Part shown: positions 54,316 through 62,429 of the stretch, one piece after another
How positions within the stretch are numbered: the first letter of the stretch is position 1
Layout of the letters: each line of letters begins with the position of its first letter
Source: Sinobacterium caligoides
Lineage (GTDB): Bacteria; Pseudomonadota; Gammaproteobacteria; Pseudomonadales; Sinobacteriaceae
Assembly (NCBI RefSeq): GCF_003752585.1
Contig: NZ_RKHR01000003.1
Location: forward strand, 310,001 to 374,000
DNA length: 64,000 nt
Direction: 5' to 3'
Translations under genes and position numbers: made by a program
The notes under the pieces: generated by a model
Told to the model about the DNA's origin: nothing
The model's database searches: none
Seen by the model: only the letters and a program-made list of their open reading frames with translations

Positions 54316-55251
54316 TCAGCTGTATAGATCAACAGTAAATTTGCATTCTACCGATATTTTAGTTCGACAGTGCTCCGCTGCCAATAATAGACGCTCAGCC
54401 CGTCGACCTACACCGCCCAAGAGTTGAGCTTGCTCAACACACCACAAAAGGTTTATCCATAGCGCGTAACGCCGCCAAAGTTGCAGACCTTTGGGCTTCA
54501 GTGTCCGCTTATAATCACTCTGTAGGTAACCGCAAAGCCGCAGATAATCATCATGATCTAAGCTCAGGATCACTGAGCTGAAGGCCAGCTCCTGCTCTAC
54601 GGTGCCAAGACTAGCGTATTCCCAATCGATCAGTACACCACCTCGATCATCCGTTAGCACATTCGCCAAGGAGATATCATTGTGACACACGCTTAGATGA
54701 GACTCTGGCTCATTGCCCTGCCAGCACGCCATCGCACTGGCCAGCCCCTCCGCATCCTCCCAAGATATCAAGCGAAGTATAGAGGCCGTTATTTCAGTAC
54801 AGTGCTCGATGCGCCGACGATAGCGTAACAGGTCAGCCCCAGTCGCCAGCGGCTGTAGCTGCGATAACACCGACGACGGACACTTACTCCTACTCACCAC
54901 TGAGATTAACGAAGCGATTTGCCGCAATGAATCCTGTTTCGCCAGCCCTTTACCTAATAGGTCCCCTCGATCACACCAAGGGTAAATCCACAGATAACCA
55001 TCTTCACTCACTTGTATGGCAGCCAAACCGAAGCCCTGCTCCGACGCCCAGAGCTCTAATGCACGCGTTTTCGCAACTGATTCAGCAGAGCTCAACACAT
55101 CTAAGGATTTAACAAAATAGCTGGCATGCTGAGTCTGACACTGATATACAGAGTTCGACTGCCCCAACTCCAGTGCGCTCAAGGAAACAATGTTCCTAAC
55201 CCCCATTGCCGACAGTTTCGCCAACAGCTCTTGCTGCACCAATTGCTTCAC
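54316..55251 (-). CDS. APH/choline-kinase-family phosphotransferase, probably a vitamin/nucleoside kinase
   Basis: I choose the GTG at 55251, which overlaps the pnuC stop as GTGA (311 residues); a longer frame begins at ATG 55293. Brenner's motif CHNDISLANVLTDD and the metal-binding VLIDWEYASLGTVEQEL are both present, so it is a competent kinase of the choline/thiamine-kinase group. It is coupled to a PnuC-type transporter gene. PnuC carriers are facilitators that need a kinase to trap the substrate, so the likely substrate is nicotinamide riboside or thiamine. No TPP riboswitch was seen upstream of the pair. Confidence 0.8.
   Translation of the reverse strand: MKQLVQQELLAKLSAMGVRNIVSLSALELGQSNSVYQCQTQHASYFVKSLDVLSSAESVAKTRALELWASEQGFGLAAIQVSEDGYLWIYPWCDRGDLLGKGLAKQDSLRQIASLISVVSRSKCPSSVLSQLQPLATGADLLRYRRRIEHCTEITASILRLISWEDAEGLASAMACWQGNEPESHLSVCHNDISLANVLTDDRGGVLIDWEYASLGTVEQELAFSSVILSLDHDDYLRLCGYLQSDYKRTLKPKGLQLWRRYALWINLLWCVEQAQLLGGVGRRAERLLLAAEHCRTKISVECKFTVDLYS
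54320..54335. promoter_or_regulatory. LexA-like box upstream of recA
   Basis: CTG-TATAGATCAA-CAG fits the CTG-N10-CAG core of gammaproteobacterial SOS boxes. It lies 194 bases before the recA start and overlaps the last codons of the kinase gene, which is further than usual, so the recA promoter would have a long leader. Confidence 0.4.
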
Positions 55252-55853
55252 CGTGAGTCCTGCGCCGTCCGCCCTTGCCACTCCCCGCGCCAACGAAAGT
55301 AGCCAAAAATGCAGACCAGGCTATAAACGGTAAACAAGAGCGCTGTTACATGTAGCCCTTTCATCACATACAAATACACTGACACTGTATCGATAATAAA
55401 AAAATACAACCAGTTAGACAGCACTTTATTAGCGACAAGATAGGTCGCAAACACCGCGAAACAAGTGGTAAAGGCATCCCAATAAGGGAAGTCGGTATGC
55501 AGCACATCTTGGCCGAAGCGGGCTAATAAATAAGTCGGCAGCAATAAAGCGACTATCGCCACCGCATGCCAACGCCATGAGTACTCAACCACAGTCAAAG
55601 GCTTATCCTCTACTCCTCGACGCCAGCGCCACCAACCATATACAGCCATATACATATAGTAAATTTGCAACAAAGAATCCAACTGCAGGTTAACGCCGTA
55701 GAATAACCATGTGTAGATCGCCGTACTAATAAACGCCGCAGGCCAACACCAACGACTGCCTTCTGCCGCCAACACAACATAGCAAACGCTTAATAGCGCT
55801 GCCAAGCCTTCCCATCCCCAAAGCATGTCTGCTAATGACACAACTAGATCCAT
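55248..55853 (-). CDS. pnuC: PnuC-family vitamin/nucleoside transporter
   Basis: 201 residues with about seven membrane helices. The family signature is YMAVYGWWRWRRG near residue 70 and FPYWDAFTTCFAVFATYLVA with NWLYFFIIDTVSVYLYVMKG later; these Trp and Tyr residues line the substrate site. PnuC carries nicotinamide riboside and the close relative PnuT carries thiamine. The downstream kinase gene overlaps its stop. Which vitamin is moved is open. Confidence 0.9.
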   Translation of the reverse strand: MDLVVSLADMLWGWEGLAALLSVCYVVLAAEGSRWCWPAAFISTAIYTWLFYGVNLQLDSLLQIYYMYMAVYGWWRWRRGVEDKPLTVVEYSWRWHAVAIVALLLPTYLLARFGQDVLHTDFPYWDAFTTCFAVFATYLVANKVLSNWLYFFIIDTVSVYLYVMKGLHVTALLFTVYSLVCIFGYFRWRGEWQGRTAQDSR

Positions 55854-56056
55854 TAAAATATAGCCTTCTCTAATTACTTACACCCGCCCCTATTCTATAG
55901 TGACAAGCCCGTCTTATTTGTTACCATAGTCAATAAATACTAAGGTAAGTGCTGAAATAATATTACCTTTCGCTTATACGAGCGGCTAAATTTCTAACAT
56001 GGCAGATATTGCATCGTCGTCCTGTTAATACAAACAGAATAAAAAGACTTAAACTT

Positions 56057-58645
56057 ATGCGCCTCTCAATACGCAATAAAATGCTCTTCTTCATTGCGCT
56101 GCCGTGCACACTTATCTATTTGGCGGCACTGTTCTTTATGCTCCGCTCCAGCTGGCTGCAAAACTATCGCAGCGCTGAGCAGCAACTACGCGATTCCGCA
56201 GAGAGCAGTGCTGATCTATTTGAGCAATACATCACTAAATCCGCAAACATTGCTGACACGGGCGCCAGTTTTGTCAGCATTATCGATGACCTTGATGAAA
56301 AAGAGCTATACAACCTACTGCACGCCAACGTAGCGAACAACCCGGAAGTCTACGGCTCCGCTATTGCTTTCGAACCAGGTAGCTACCGCAGAACCAACGA
56401 ACTTTTTGCCCCGTATGTTTATCGTAACAACGATGGCCTTGCCGAGATGAATATATCCCAGGATATTCTTGACTGGTATAACGACCCCAAATGGGAGTGG
56501 TGGCACCTTCCGAAAAGTGAACATACCGGGGTTTGGACCTCTCCTTACTTTGATGACGGCGCTGGCAACATCCTGATGACAACCTATTCAGCCCCCTTCT
56601 ACAACAGAGGGCTATTTTGGGGGGTGATGACCATTGACCTTGACCTGCAAGACTTACAGAAAAAAATCAGCCAATTAGTGCCTGAAGGCACTCAATTGGC
56701 CATCATTACTGCAGATACCGGCCAATTTGTCCTCTCGCCCAATACTGATGACATCATGGTCTCTAACATCAATGAAAAACTGCAACAATACAGCCCTGAT
56801 AATGCCGATATTATTGGCCGTTCCCTCACCGCTGGCGGTAGTGGTGAAATGGAAGTTGACGGCTTGCTTGACGCAAACCCCTCTCTGATCGCCTACACCC
56901 CTATAAAGTCGACTAACTGGGTCTTAATCACAGCGACACCCGTCCATCACGCTACCGCCGCATTTCGTGACGTCCTACCACTACTGGTCACTCCCTTTGT
57001 CATTGCGCTTCTACTGACAAATGGCACCATTTTACTGATCTCTCGACGACTAACCGGGCCGTTGATGCTGTTGCGCGACAATGCCCTCGCCATCTCCGAA
57101 GGGGAGCTAACACCCGAAACCAACCTGCCTGATACCGACGACGAAATTGGCGACCTTTCATTGGCCTTCAAAAAAATGAACACCGATCTTCAGGAAAATA
57201 TCAATAGGTTGAGCACAGAACACGCCGAGCGCCTACAGGCAGAGGAGTCCAATAGAGCCAAAAGTGAATTCTTGTCGAACATGAGCCATGAGCTACGCAC
57301 CCCGCTCAACGGCATCATGGGCTACACCCAGGTTATGCAGCGCGACGGTAGCGCCAACGCTAGCCAAAAGAAGATGCTCAACTCACTGCTAAATTGCAGT
57401 GAACACCTGCTCAGTCTAATCAATGACGTATTGGACCTATCGAAGATCGAAGCCGGCAGCATGGAGATCAATAACAGCAGCACCGACTTACACCGGCTGC
57501 TTAACGACGTCTCCGATATCATCAAGGTAAAGGCAGAAGATAAGGCACTCGATTTCTCTATAAAGGTATCCCCTGAGGTCCCACGTATTATCGAGACCGA
57601 CAACCGTAAGCTGCGCCAAATACTCATCAATCTACTCGGCAATGCGATCAAATTTACCAGCAAAGGCAGCGTTCACTTGGAGGTCTTCGAACAACCCGAT
57701 AACCGCCTGCGTCTTGATGTTGTCGATACTGGGGTCGGCATCCACGAGGAACAACAGGAGAAAATATTCGCCCCATTTACTCAGATGAGCGCAGGTAAAG
57801 CTGCTGGCGGTACTGGTCTTGGTCTTTCTATATCTAAACTACTTTGTGAAAAAATGGACGGCTCACTGAGCGTAAACAGCACACCTAATGTTGGCAGCCG
57901 ATTCTCCATTGAGCTCCCACTGAGCGAAACCTTGGAAGAGGAGATTGGTGCCTTCTCCCCACTAGACGACTTCACCTACGCCAAACTATCCTCCGAGCCA
58001 ATAGACATATTAATTGTTGACGACAGACAGACCAATCGCGAAGTACTGGAGTACCTGCTGGTCAACGCTGGCTTTAATTGCAGCACAGCTAATGATGGCA
58101 TCGAAGCCATCAGCATGATCAATCATAAGAAGTTCGCATTGGTGCTGATGGATATACGCATGCCAAATATGAACGGCATTGATGCAGTGAAAATAATACG
58201 TCGCTCTAAGCAACATCGCCTGCTACCCGTTCTCGCTATTACCGCCAGTGTCTTTCCCGAGTTTAAGGACCAAGCCTCAAGCGTGGGCTTTAACGGCTTT
58301 ATCGCCAAGCCCTTCAAAGCCGCAGAACTATTCGAGCAAATCCAACGCCTCTGCAATGTGAGCTATAGCAATATTTATCCCACCTCCCCGGCACCGCTGA
58401 GTATCGCACTATCGGAACCACAACAATCACCTCGCCCAGATGAACAAGCTATTTACCTGCCTCCAGCTTGGCTAGAACCACTAAAACAAGCCTCCGCCGT
58501 AAACAATATTACGACGGTTCTCAGTCTATCAAAGAAGATGATGGCTACTCCTGAGCTACGCGACGCCGCCATAGAAATCGCCAACCTCGCCGAAAGCTTT
58601 GAGTTCGAAGAGCTGATGAGGCGGCTACAAACTCACGAAAAGTAA
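56057..58645 (+). CDS. Hybrid sensor histidine kinase (Cache-HAMP-HisKA-HATPase-REC)
   Basis: I use the ATG at 56057 ([12 protein letters not shown]); the longer frame uses a TTG at 56009 and adds 16 basic residues. 862 residues. TM1 is at about 7-30, a periplasmic dCache-like sensor at about 33-300 ([39 protein letters not shown]), TM2 at about 305-330, then HAMP. His411 in [12 protein letters not shown] is the phosphorylated residue, [15 protein letters not shown] and GTGLGLSIS form the ATP site, and Asp699 in [13 protein letters not shown] is the receiver site. There is no HPt domain, so phosphate must pass to a separate protein. No response regulator gene is adjacent. Confidence 0.93.
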   Translation: MRLSIRNKMLFFIALPCTLIYLAALFFMLRSSWLQNYRSAEQQLRDSAESSADLFEQYITKSANIADTGASFVSIIDDLDEKELYNLLHANVANNPEVYGSAIAFEPGSYRRTNELFAPYVYRNNDGLAEMNISQDILDWYNDPKWEWWHLPKSEHTGVWTSPYFDDGAGNILMTTYSAPFYNRGLFWGVMTIDLDLQDLQKKISQLVPEGTQLAIITADTGQFVLSPNTDDIMVSNINEKLQQYSPDNADIIGRSLTAGGSGEMEVDGLLDANPSLIAYTPIKSTNWVLITATPVHHATAAFRDVLPLLVTPFVIALLLTNGTILLISRRLTGPLMLLRDNALAISEGELTPETNLPDTDDEIGDLSLAFKKMNTDLQENINRLSTEHAERLQAEESNRAKSEFLSNMSHELRTPLNGIMGYTQVMQRDGSANASQKKMLNSLLNCSEHLLSLINDVLDLSKIEAGSMEINNSSTDLHRLLNDVSDIIKVKAEDKALDFSIKVSPEVPRIIETDNRKLRQILINLLGNAIKFTSKGSVHLEVFEQPDNRLRLDVVDTGVGIHEEQQEKIFAPFTQMSAGKAAGGTGLGLSISKLLCEKMDGSLSVNSTPNVGSRFSIELPLSETLEEEIGAFSPLDDFTYAKLSSEPIDILIVDDRQTNREVLEYLLVNAGFNCSTANDGIEAISMINHKKFALVLMDIRMPNMNGIDAVKIIRRSKQHRLLPVLAITASVFPEFKDQASSVGFNGFIAKPFKAAELFEQIQRLCNVSYSNIYPTSPAPLSIALSEPQQSPRPDEQAIYLPPAWLEPLKQASAVNNITTVLSLSKKMMATPELRDAAIEIANLAESFEFEELMRRLQTHEK

Positions 58646-58668
58646 GCTTAAGGTTATTTTTTTAAAGC

Positions 58669-58699
58669 AAAAAAAAGCCCGCTCATCTGAGCGGGCTTT
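58669..58699 (-). terminator. Terminator of tRNA-Glu copy B
   Basis: The same AAGCCCGCTCA/TGAGCGGGCTT hairpin with an eight-T tail on the minus strand as at copies A and C; one base differs at the tRNA-proximal side. Confidence 0.93.
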
Positions 58700-58706
58700 A
58701 AGTATA

Positions 58707-58782
58707 TGGCATCCCGTAGGGGACTCGAACCCCTGTTACCGCCGTGAAAGGGCGGTGTCCTAGGCCTCTAGACGAACGGGAC
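58707..58782 (-). tRNA. tRNA-Glu (anticodon UUC), copy B
   Basis: 76 nt, identical in sequence to copy A, with encoded CCA, anticodon UUC and the G1-U72 acceptor wobble. The 5' leader ends GGCATCGC, complementary to the 3' GATGCC. Confidence 0.98.
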
Positions 58783-58821
58783 GCGATGCCTTGCTTGATG
58801 CCCCTAAGACCATCTTGCTTC

Positions 58822-58878
58822 GAGGAGGCCAACTCCTCAAGACGGGGCGAATATTACCGGTTTGCCTCAGAAATGCAA
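58822..58878 (-). promoter_or_regulatory. tRNA-Glu copy B promoter and leader hairpin
   Basis: On the minus strand -35 TTGCAT (58873-58878), 16-bp spacer, -10 TAATAT (58851-58856), discriminator TCGCCCCGTC, then the conserved GAGGAG-TTGGC-CTCCTC hairpin (58822-58838). Confidence 0.75.
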
Positions 58879-59000
58879 CCTTCAATCGCTTCTTTTATAT
58901 TGTTTTTCCAAACAACGATAGATTTGACTAAAAAACAGGTAAATCAAAAGACTCTATTCAGCACCAACCCTTTGATATCAGCACAACAAGAAAATCAGGC

Positions 59001-59032
59001 AAAAAAAAGCCCGCTCATCTGAGCGGGCTTTT
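59001..59032 (-). terminator. Terminator of tRNA-Glu copy C
   Basis: Hairpin identical to the copy A terminator, with the eight-T tail on the minus strand. It separates copy C from copy B, so the two are independent transcripts. Confidence 0.93.
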
Positions 59033-59038
59033 AGTATA

Positions 59039-59114
59039 TGGCATCCCGTAGGGGACTCGAACCCCTGTTACCGCCGTGAAAGGGCGGTGTCCTAGGCCTC
59101 TAGACGAACGGGAC
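59039..59114 (-). tRNA. tRNA-Glu (anticodon UUC), copy C
   Basis: 76 nt, identical to copies A and B. The duplicated block, from the terminator through the leader end GGCATCGC, is the same as copy A for about 124 bp. Confidence 0.98.
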
Positions 59115-59155
59115 GCGATGCCTGCAAACTTAGAAACTCGTTCTAAAGCTGCACT

Positions 59156-59212
59156 GAGGAGGCCAACTCCTCAAGACGGGGCTGATCATAATGACTGAGA
59201 GAGTTATTGCAA
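59156..59212 (-). promoter_or_regulatory. tRNA-Glu copy C promoter and leader hairpin
   Basis: On the minus strand -35 TTGCAA (59207-59212), 16-bp spacer, -10 TATGAT (59185-59190), discriminator CAGCCCCGTC, then the conserved GAGGAG-TTGGC-CTCCTC hairpin. Confidence 0.75.
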
Positions 59213-59540
59213 GCTTTTTTTCTTCCCTTCATCAAATCAACCGAATAGCTGGCTAAATATCAATCACCTTAACTAGGCAACGTAGTCATTTCTATACCCC
59301 AAAAAATAAACATCGCGTAAAAAAATCAACAGCACCAACAAGCCACGAATAGCTACTACTACCTAGGGGTTTACACTTAGAGAAAGCCCTTTTTTATCCT
59401 GAAGATACAAGTAAACTGGTACTAGCTCACCTTTCTATAAATCTTTATGCAAAAACCTAGAAAAAGGCGCTTCGACTGTATATTTTACGCTATCTTTAGC
59501 TGATAAAGATCCGATAAACAAATGAGAGGAAAGCACGACA
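59213..59540. other. Intergenic region upstream of the YfaZ gene
   Basis: 328 AT-rich bases between the tRNA-Glu copy C promoter and the YfaZ start. I see no gene or clear binding site. GAGAGGA at 59523-59529 is the likely Shine-Dalgarno sequence of the YfaZ gene. Confidence 0.5.
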
Positions 59541-60077
59541 ATGCGTAAAACACTACTTACCAGCACCCTTGCACTAACATCTTTACTGAGCGTTGCAAGT
59601 TATGCTGACAACGCAGGCCTTAGCATTAGTGATGACTCTGCAAAATTCGGCTATGAGCACGAAACCGACACCTTCTCCACTCAGGCTAACTGGCTCTACC
59701 ACGAAGATAATGGCAGCTTATACAGCGGCGGTCTTTACGCCAAAGGCCAAGAAGGCATGTTTAGCGCCAAGCTTGGTGGCAAGATCTATTACGCCGATCT
59801 AGAGGACGGTGACGGTTACGGTATCGCCCTCGGCGGTAGCGGCACACTGCATATCACTGAGCAATTCCGCCTTATTGCCGACCTACATTACTCCCCAAGC
59901 ATACTCGCCTTCAGTGACATCGAGCGCCTTAAAGAGGGGGAGATTAAAGCTCAGTTCCAAGCCCTCCCTAATGCCACCATCGACGTAGGCTACCGAAACG
60001 TTACCGCCAAGGTCGACCACTACGGCAACGAGAAGATCGACAAAGGTCTATTCGCTGGCGTTAACATGAGCTTCTAA
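59541..60077 (+). CDS. YfaZ-family outer-membrane beta-barrel protein
   Basis: 178 residues. A signal peptide ends near SYA-DN (residue 22). The mature part is built of amphipathic strands with Gly and aromatic alternation (YSGGLYAKGQEGMFSAKLGG; YGIALGGSGTLHI; FRLIADLHYSPS) and ends in VNMSF with a C-terminal Phe, as outer-membrane barrels do. The family is of unknown function. It has a good ribosome-binding site (GAGAGGAAAG). Confidence 0.85.
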   Translation: MRKTLLTSTLALTSLLSVASYADNAGLSISDDSAKFGYEHETDTFSTQANWLYHEDNGSLYSGGLYAKGQEGMFSAKLGGKIYYADLEDGDGYGIALGGSGTLHITEQFRLIADLHYSPSILAFSDIERLKEGEIKAQFQALPNATIDVGYRNVTAKVDHYGNEKIDKGLFAGVNMSF

Positions 60078-60136
60078 AGCCAACCTACCTCTACATCTCA
60101 TTTAAACTAATGATATGTAAAGGCCTATTGCTAGTT

Positions 60137-60182
60137 CGACAATTCAATGGGGTAATTAACAAGCTCCCCATATGAATTGTCG
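60137..60182. repeat. Large inverted repeat upstream of ndh
   Basis: CGACAATTCA then ATGGGG on the left mirrors CCCCAT then (A)TGAATTGTCG on the right, with a 13-base loop and a single-base bulge: a 16-bp near-perfect hairpin 58 bases before the ndh start. There is no T run, so it is not an ordinary terminator. Confidence 0.85.
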
Positions 60183-60239
60183 CGCCATACGGGTTAATAT
60201 GTTTGCACAATAAACTTACTAACCTTTGGCATAAACATC

Positions 60240-61523
60240 ATGAAGAACATCTTAATTATTGGCGGTGGCGCCGGCGGCCTACCGCTGGCCACCTACCTCG
60301 GTAAAAAGCTCGGCAAGAAAGGCCTTGCCAAAATCACCTTAGTCGACAGCAATCACTCGCACATCTGGAAACCTCGTTTTCATGAAGTTGCAACCGGCTC
60401 ACTCGATTCAGACCTTGACTCCGTCAGCTACCGCGCCCACTCCGGCATCAATCATTACGAGTTTGAGCAAGGCACCCTTACCAGCATCGATCGTGAAAGC
60501 AAAACAGTGCAACTGGCTGCCATCATTGATGAGCAAGGTGAAACCATCCTTCCTCAGCGCAGCCTCGCTTACGATTACTTGTGCTTAACCATCGGCAGCC
60601 GCAGTAATGACTTCGGTGTCAAAGGCGTACAAGAGAATTGTTGCTTCCTAGATTCTAGCGAGCAAGCCGACCGATTCCGCACCCGCTTTCTCAACGCCTG
60701 CCTAAAAACCAACCACAGTAAACAGCCCCTCTCAATCTCCATACTGGGCGGCGGTGCTACTGGCGTCGAGTTGGCAGCTGAAATTCACCATGCCGTTGAC
60801 ATGCTTAAGCTATATGGCCATGGCGAGCTCGATCGCAGCTTACTTAATGTCCAGCTGATCGAAGCAGGCCCTCGCATTCTACCCGCACTAAAAGAGCGCA
60901 TATCATACTCTGCACATGAGCAGCTAGAGTCCATGGGTGTAAAGGTCCACACAGGCACCGCGGTCACCTCCGTCGGCCATGATGGCTTCCACATTAAAGA
61001 TGGCTCTGTGATCGGTGGCGACATCCTAGTCTGGGCCGCAGGCATTCTTGCCCCCAAGTTTCTTTCAGAGATCGAAGGGCTAGAAAGTAATCGTATCAAC
61101 CAATTACTCGTCAAGCCGACCCTGCAGACTACAAACGACGATACTATATTTGCGCTGGGTGATTGTTGCAGCTGCATGGGCGATGATGGCAAGCCAATAG
61201 CTCCACGCGCTCAAGCAGCACAACAAATGGCAAAGCAGACTGCGACAAACTTAGTCAATCTGATCAAAGGCAAGCCTCTTGAGGACTTCCATTATGACGA
61301 CAAGGGTTCGCTGGTATCGCTTAGCAAATTTGCCTCTGTAGGCTATATGATGGGCAGCCTACGTGGCAGCAACTTTTTTGTGGAGGGCTGGCTCGCACGC
61401 ATCATGTATATCGGTCTCTACCGTTTTCATCAAGCAGCACTGTATGGCTGGCCAAAAACCATCTTACTTCTCATGGCCGGACGATTTAACCGCCTCGTTA
61501 GGCCAAGACTCAAATTGCACTAA
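60240..61523 (+). CDS. ndh: Type II NADH dehydrogenase
   Basis: 427 residues. Two dinucleotide folds are seen: IIGGGAGGLPLATYL at the N-terminus (FAD) and ILGGGATGVELAAEIHH near residue 165 (NADH). IFALGDCCSCMGDDGKPIAPRAQAAQQMA matches the NDH-2 quinone/FAD region. The C-terminus (ARIMYIGLYRFHQAALYGWP, then TILLLMAGRFNRLVRPRLKLH) is the amphipathic membrane anchor. It oxidises NADH and reduces ubiquinone without pumping protons. It follows a strong inverted repeat that may affect its message. Confidence 0.93.
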   Translation: MKNILIIGGGAGGLPLATYLGKKLGKKGLAKITLVDSNHSHIWKPRFHEVATGSLDSDLDSVSYRAHSGINHYEFEQGTLTSIDRESKTVQLAAIIDEQGETILPQRSLAYDYLCLTIGSRSNDFGVKGVQENCCFLDSSEQADRFRTRFLNACLKTNHSKQPLSISILGGGATGVELAAEIHHAVDMLKLYGHGELDRSLLNVQLIEAGPRILPALKERISYSAHEQLESMGVKVHTGTAVTSVGHDGFHIKDGSVIGGDILVWAAGILAPKFLSEIEGLESNRINQLLVKPTLQTTNDDTIFALGDCCSCMGDDGKPIAPRAQAAQQMAKQTATNLVNLIKGKPLEDFHYDDKGSLVSLSKFASVGYMMGSLRGSNFFVEGWLARIMYIGLYRFHQAALYGWPKTILLLMAGRFNRLVRPRLKLH

Positions 61524-61529
61524 ATCGAG

Positions 61530-61574
61530 AAAAAAGCCTTATCGGCAAGCGAACTGAGAAGCTCGCTCGCCGAT
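61530..61574 (-). terminator. Terminator-like hairpin for the globin gene
   Basis: On the minus strand ATCGGCGAGCGA pairs with TCGCTTGCCGAT (11 of 12 strict pairs, one G-T) around a 10-base loop, then AAGGC and six T. It lies 51 bases after the globin stop, between convergent ndh and globin genes. Confidence 0.6.
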
Positions 61575-61625
61575 GACGCTACATCATAACAAGGCAAAAC
61601 AGCCCCCAAAAACAATCTATACAAG

Positions 61626-62063
61626 TTAGAGCAACTCATCGACAGCCTTGCCAATGATTGCTTTAAAGATCAAACCGATATCATGCCAGGCCGATTGATA
61701 GTCGCTATTCCACTTCTCACCAAGAGCCTCCTTCACAGCGAGCTCTAAGCTGTCGATCAAAACAAAGTAATACGCCTCATCCTTAAGCCCATAGATCTGG
61801 TGCCGGAGTACCTCCTGCGCAATATGAACCTCTGCAAAATCAGGGTGGTTGACAATATCCGTTATAAACTCAAAAACAATCTTGAGCTTTTTACCTTTAA
61901 AGTACCCTATATCTGTACCGGCAAAGTATTGAGAAATTTCAGGGTAGGCCGCAAAGAACTTATCAAAGAAGCTCTCCGCCAACTTGTTCGCACCGACTTT
62001 TTCGAGCGCCAGATTAAAAGAGCCTTCTAACTGCGACACATAATCTTCCATAACTTCATCCAC
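61626..62063 (-). CDS. Single-domain globin
   Basis: 145 residues. The proximal His (F8) is His88 in VLRHQIYGLKDEAYY, a pattern typical of flavohaemoglobin-type and sensor-type single-domain globins; the CD-corner Phe is in YFAGTD near residue 47. No reductase or GGDEF domain follows. It could bind O2 or NO, or sense them. A near-perfect FNR/ANR site lies in the gap upstream. Confidence 0.88.
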   Translation of the reverse strand: MDEVMEDYVSQLEGSFNLALEKVGANKLAESFFDKFFAAYPEISQYFAGTDIGYFKGKKLKIVFEFITDIVNHPDFAEVHIAQEVLRHQIYGLKDEAYYFVLIDSLELAVKEALGEKWNSDYQSAWHDIGLIFKAIIGKAVDELL

Positions 62064-62276
62064 TAGAACTGATAGGCTTAACCGTAAACAACTTATTACA
62101 TCAATTTCATCCCCATATAATTAAACAGAATAAGAAATTAATAGTCCAGTATGCAAATAAAATTACGCTTTTAATACAAGAGCCTGGAGGGTGCTGAAAT
62201 AGCTAGCTGATATTTTGGCGCAAAACAACTAAACATGCGTTTAATTACTACATGATAATTTATTCTTTGTAGGATG

Positions 62277-62290
62277 TTGATTAAAATCAT
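62277..62290. promoter_or_regulatory. Candidate FNR/ANR binding site
   Basis: TTGAT-TAAA-ATCAT matches the TTGAT-N4-ATCAA consensus at nine of ten positions. It lies in the 366-base divergent gap (62064-62429), 140 bases before the DAACS carrier start and about 213 bases before the globin start. Nothing else in this gap looks like a gene. Confidence 0.5.
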
Positions 62291-62429
62291 TCCAGACAGC
62301 AATAACCGTAAGTAGTATCACCTGCGCGTTTCACAGAGGGATCTTAGCTAACTATGTTTACAGATCATCTGCTCGTACATATAACTCATTAGAACAACAG
62401 CCCAAACAACGGGCAGCAAGGCTTTAAAT

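Noticed and set aside
55854-56056. Possible TPP or NAD riboswitch before pnuC
   Set aside because: The conserved TPP motifs (CTGAGA, ACC-CTTGAA region) are absent.
25870-59114. tRNA-Glu genes as phage or island attachment sites
   Set aside because: No integrase or mobility gene lies next to any of the three copies, and the repeats cover the whole cassette including terminator, as in simple duplication.
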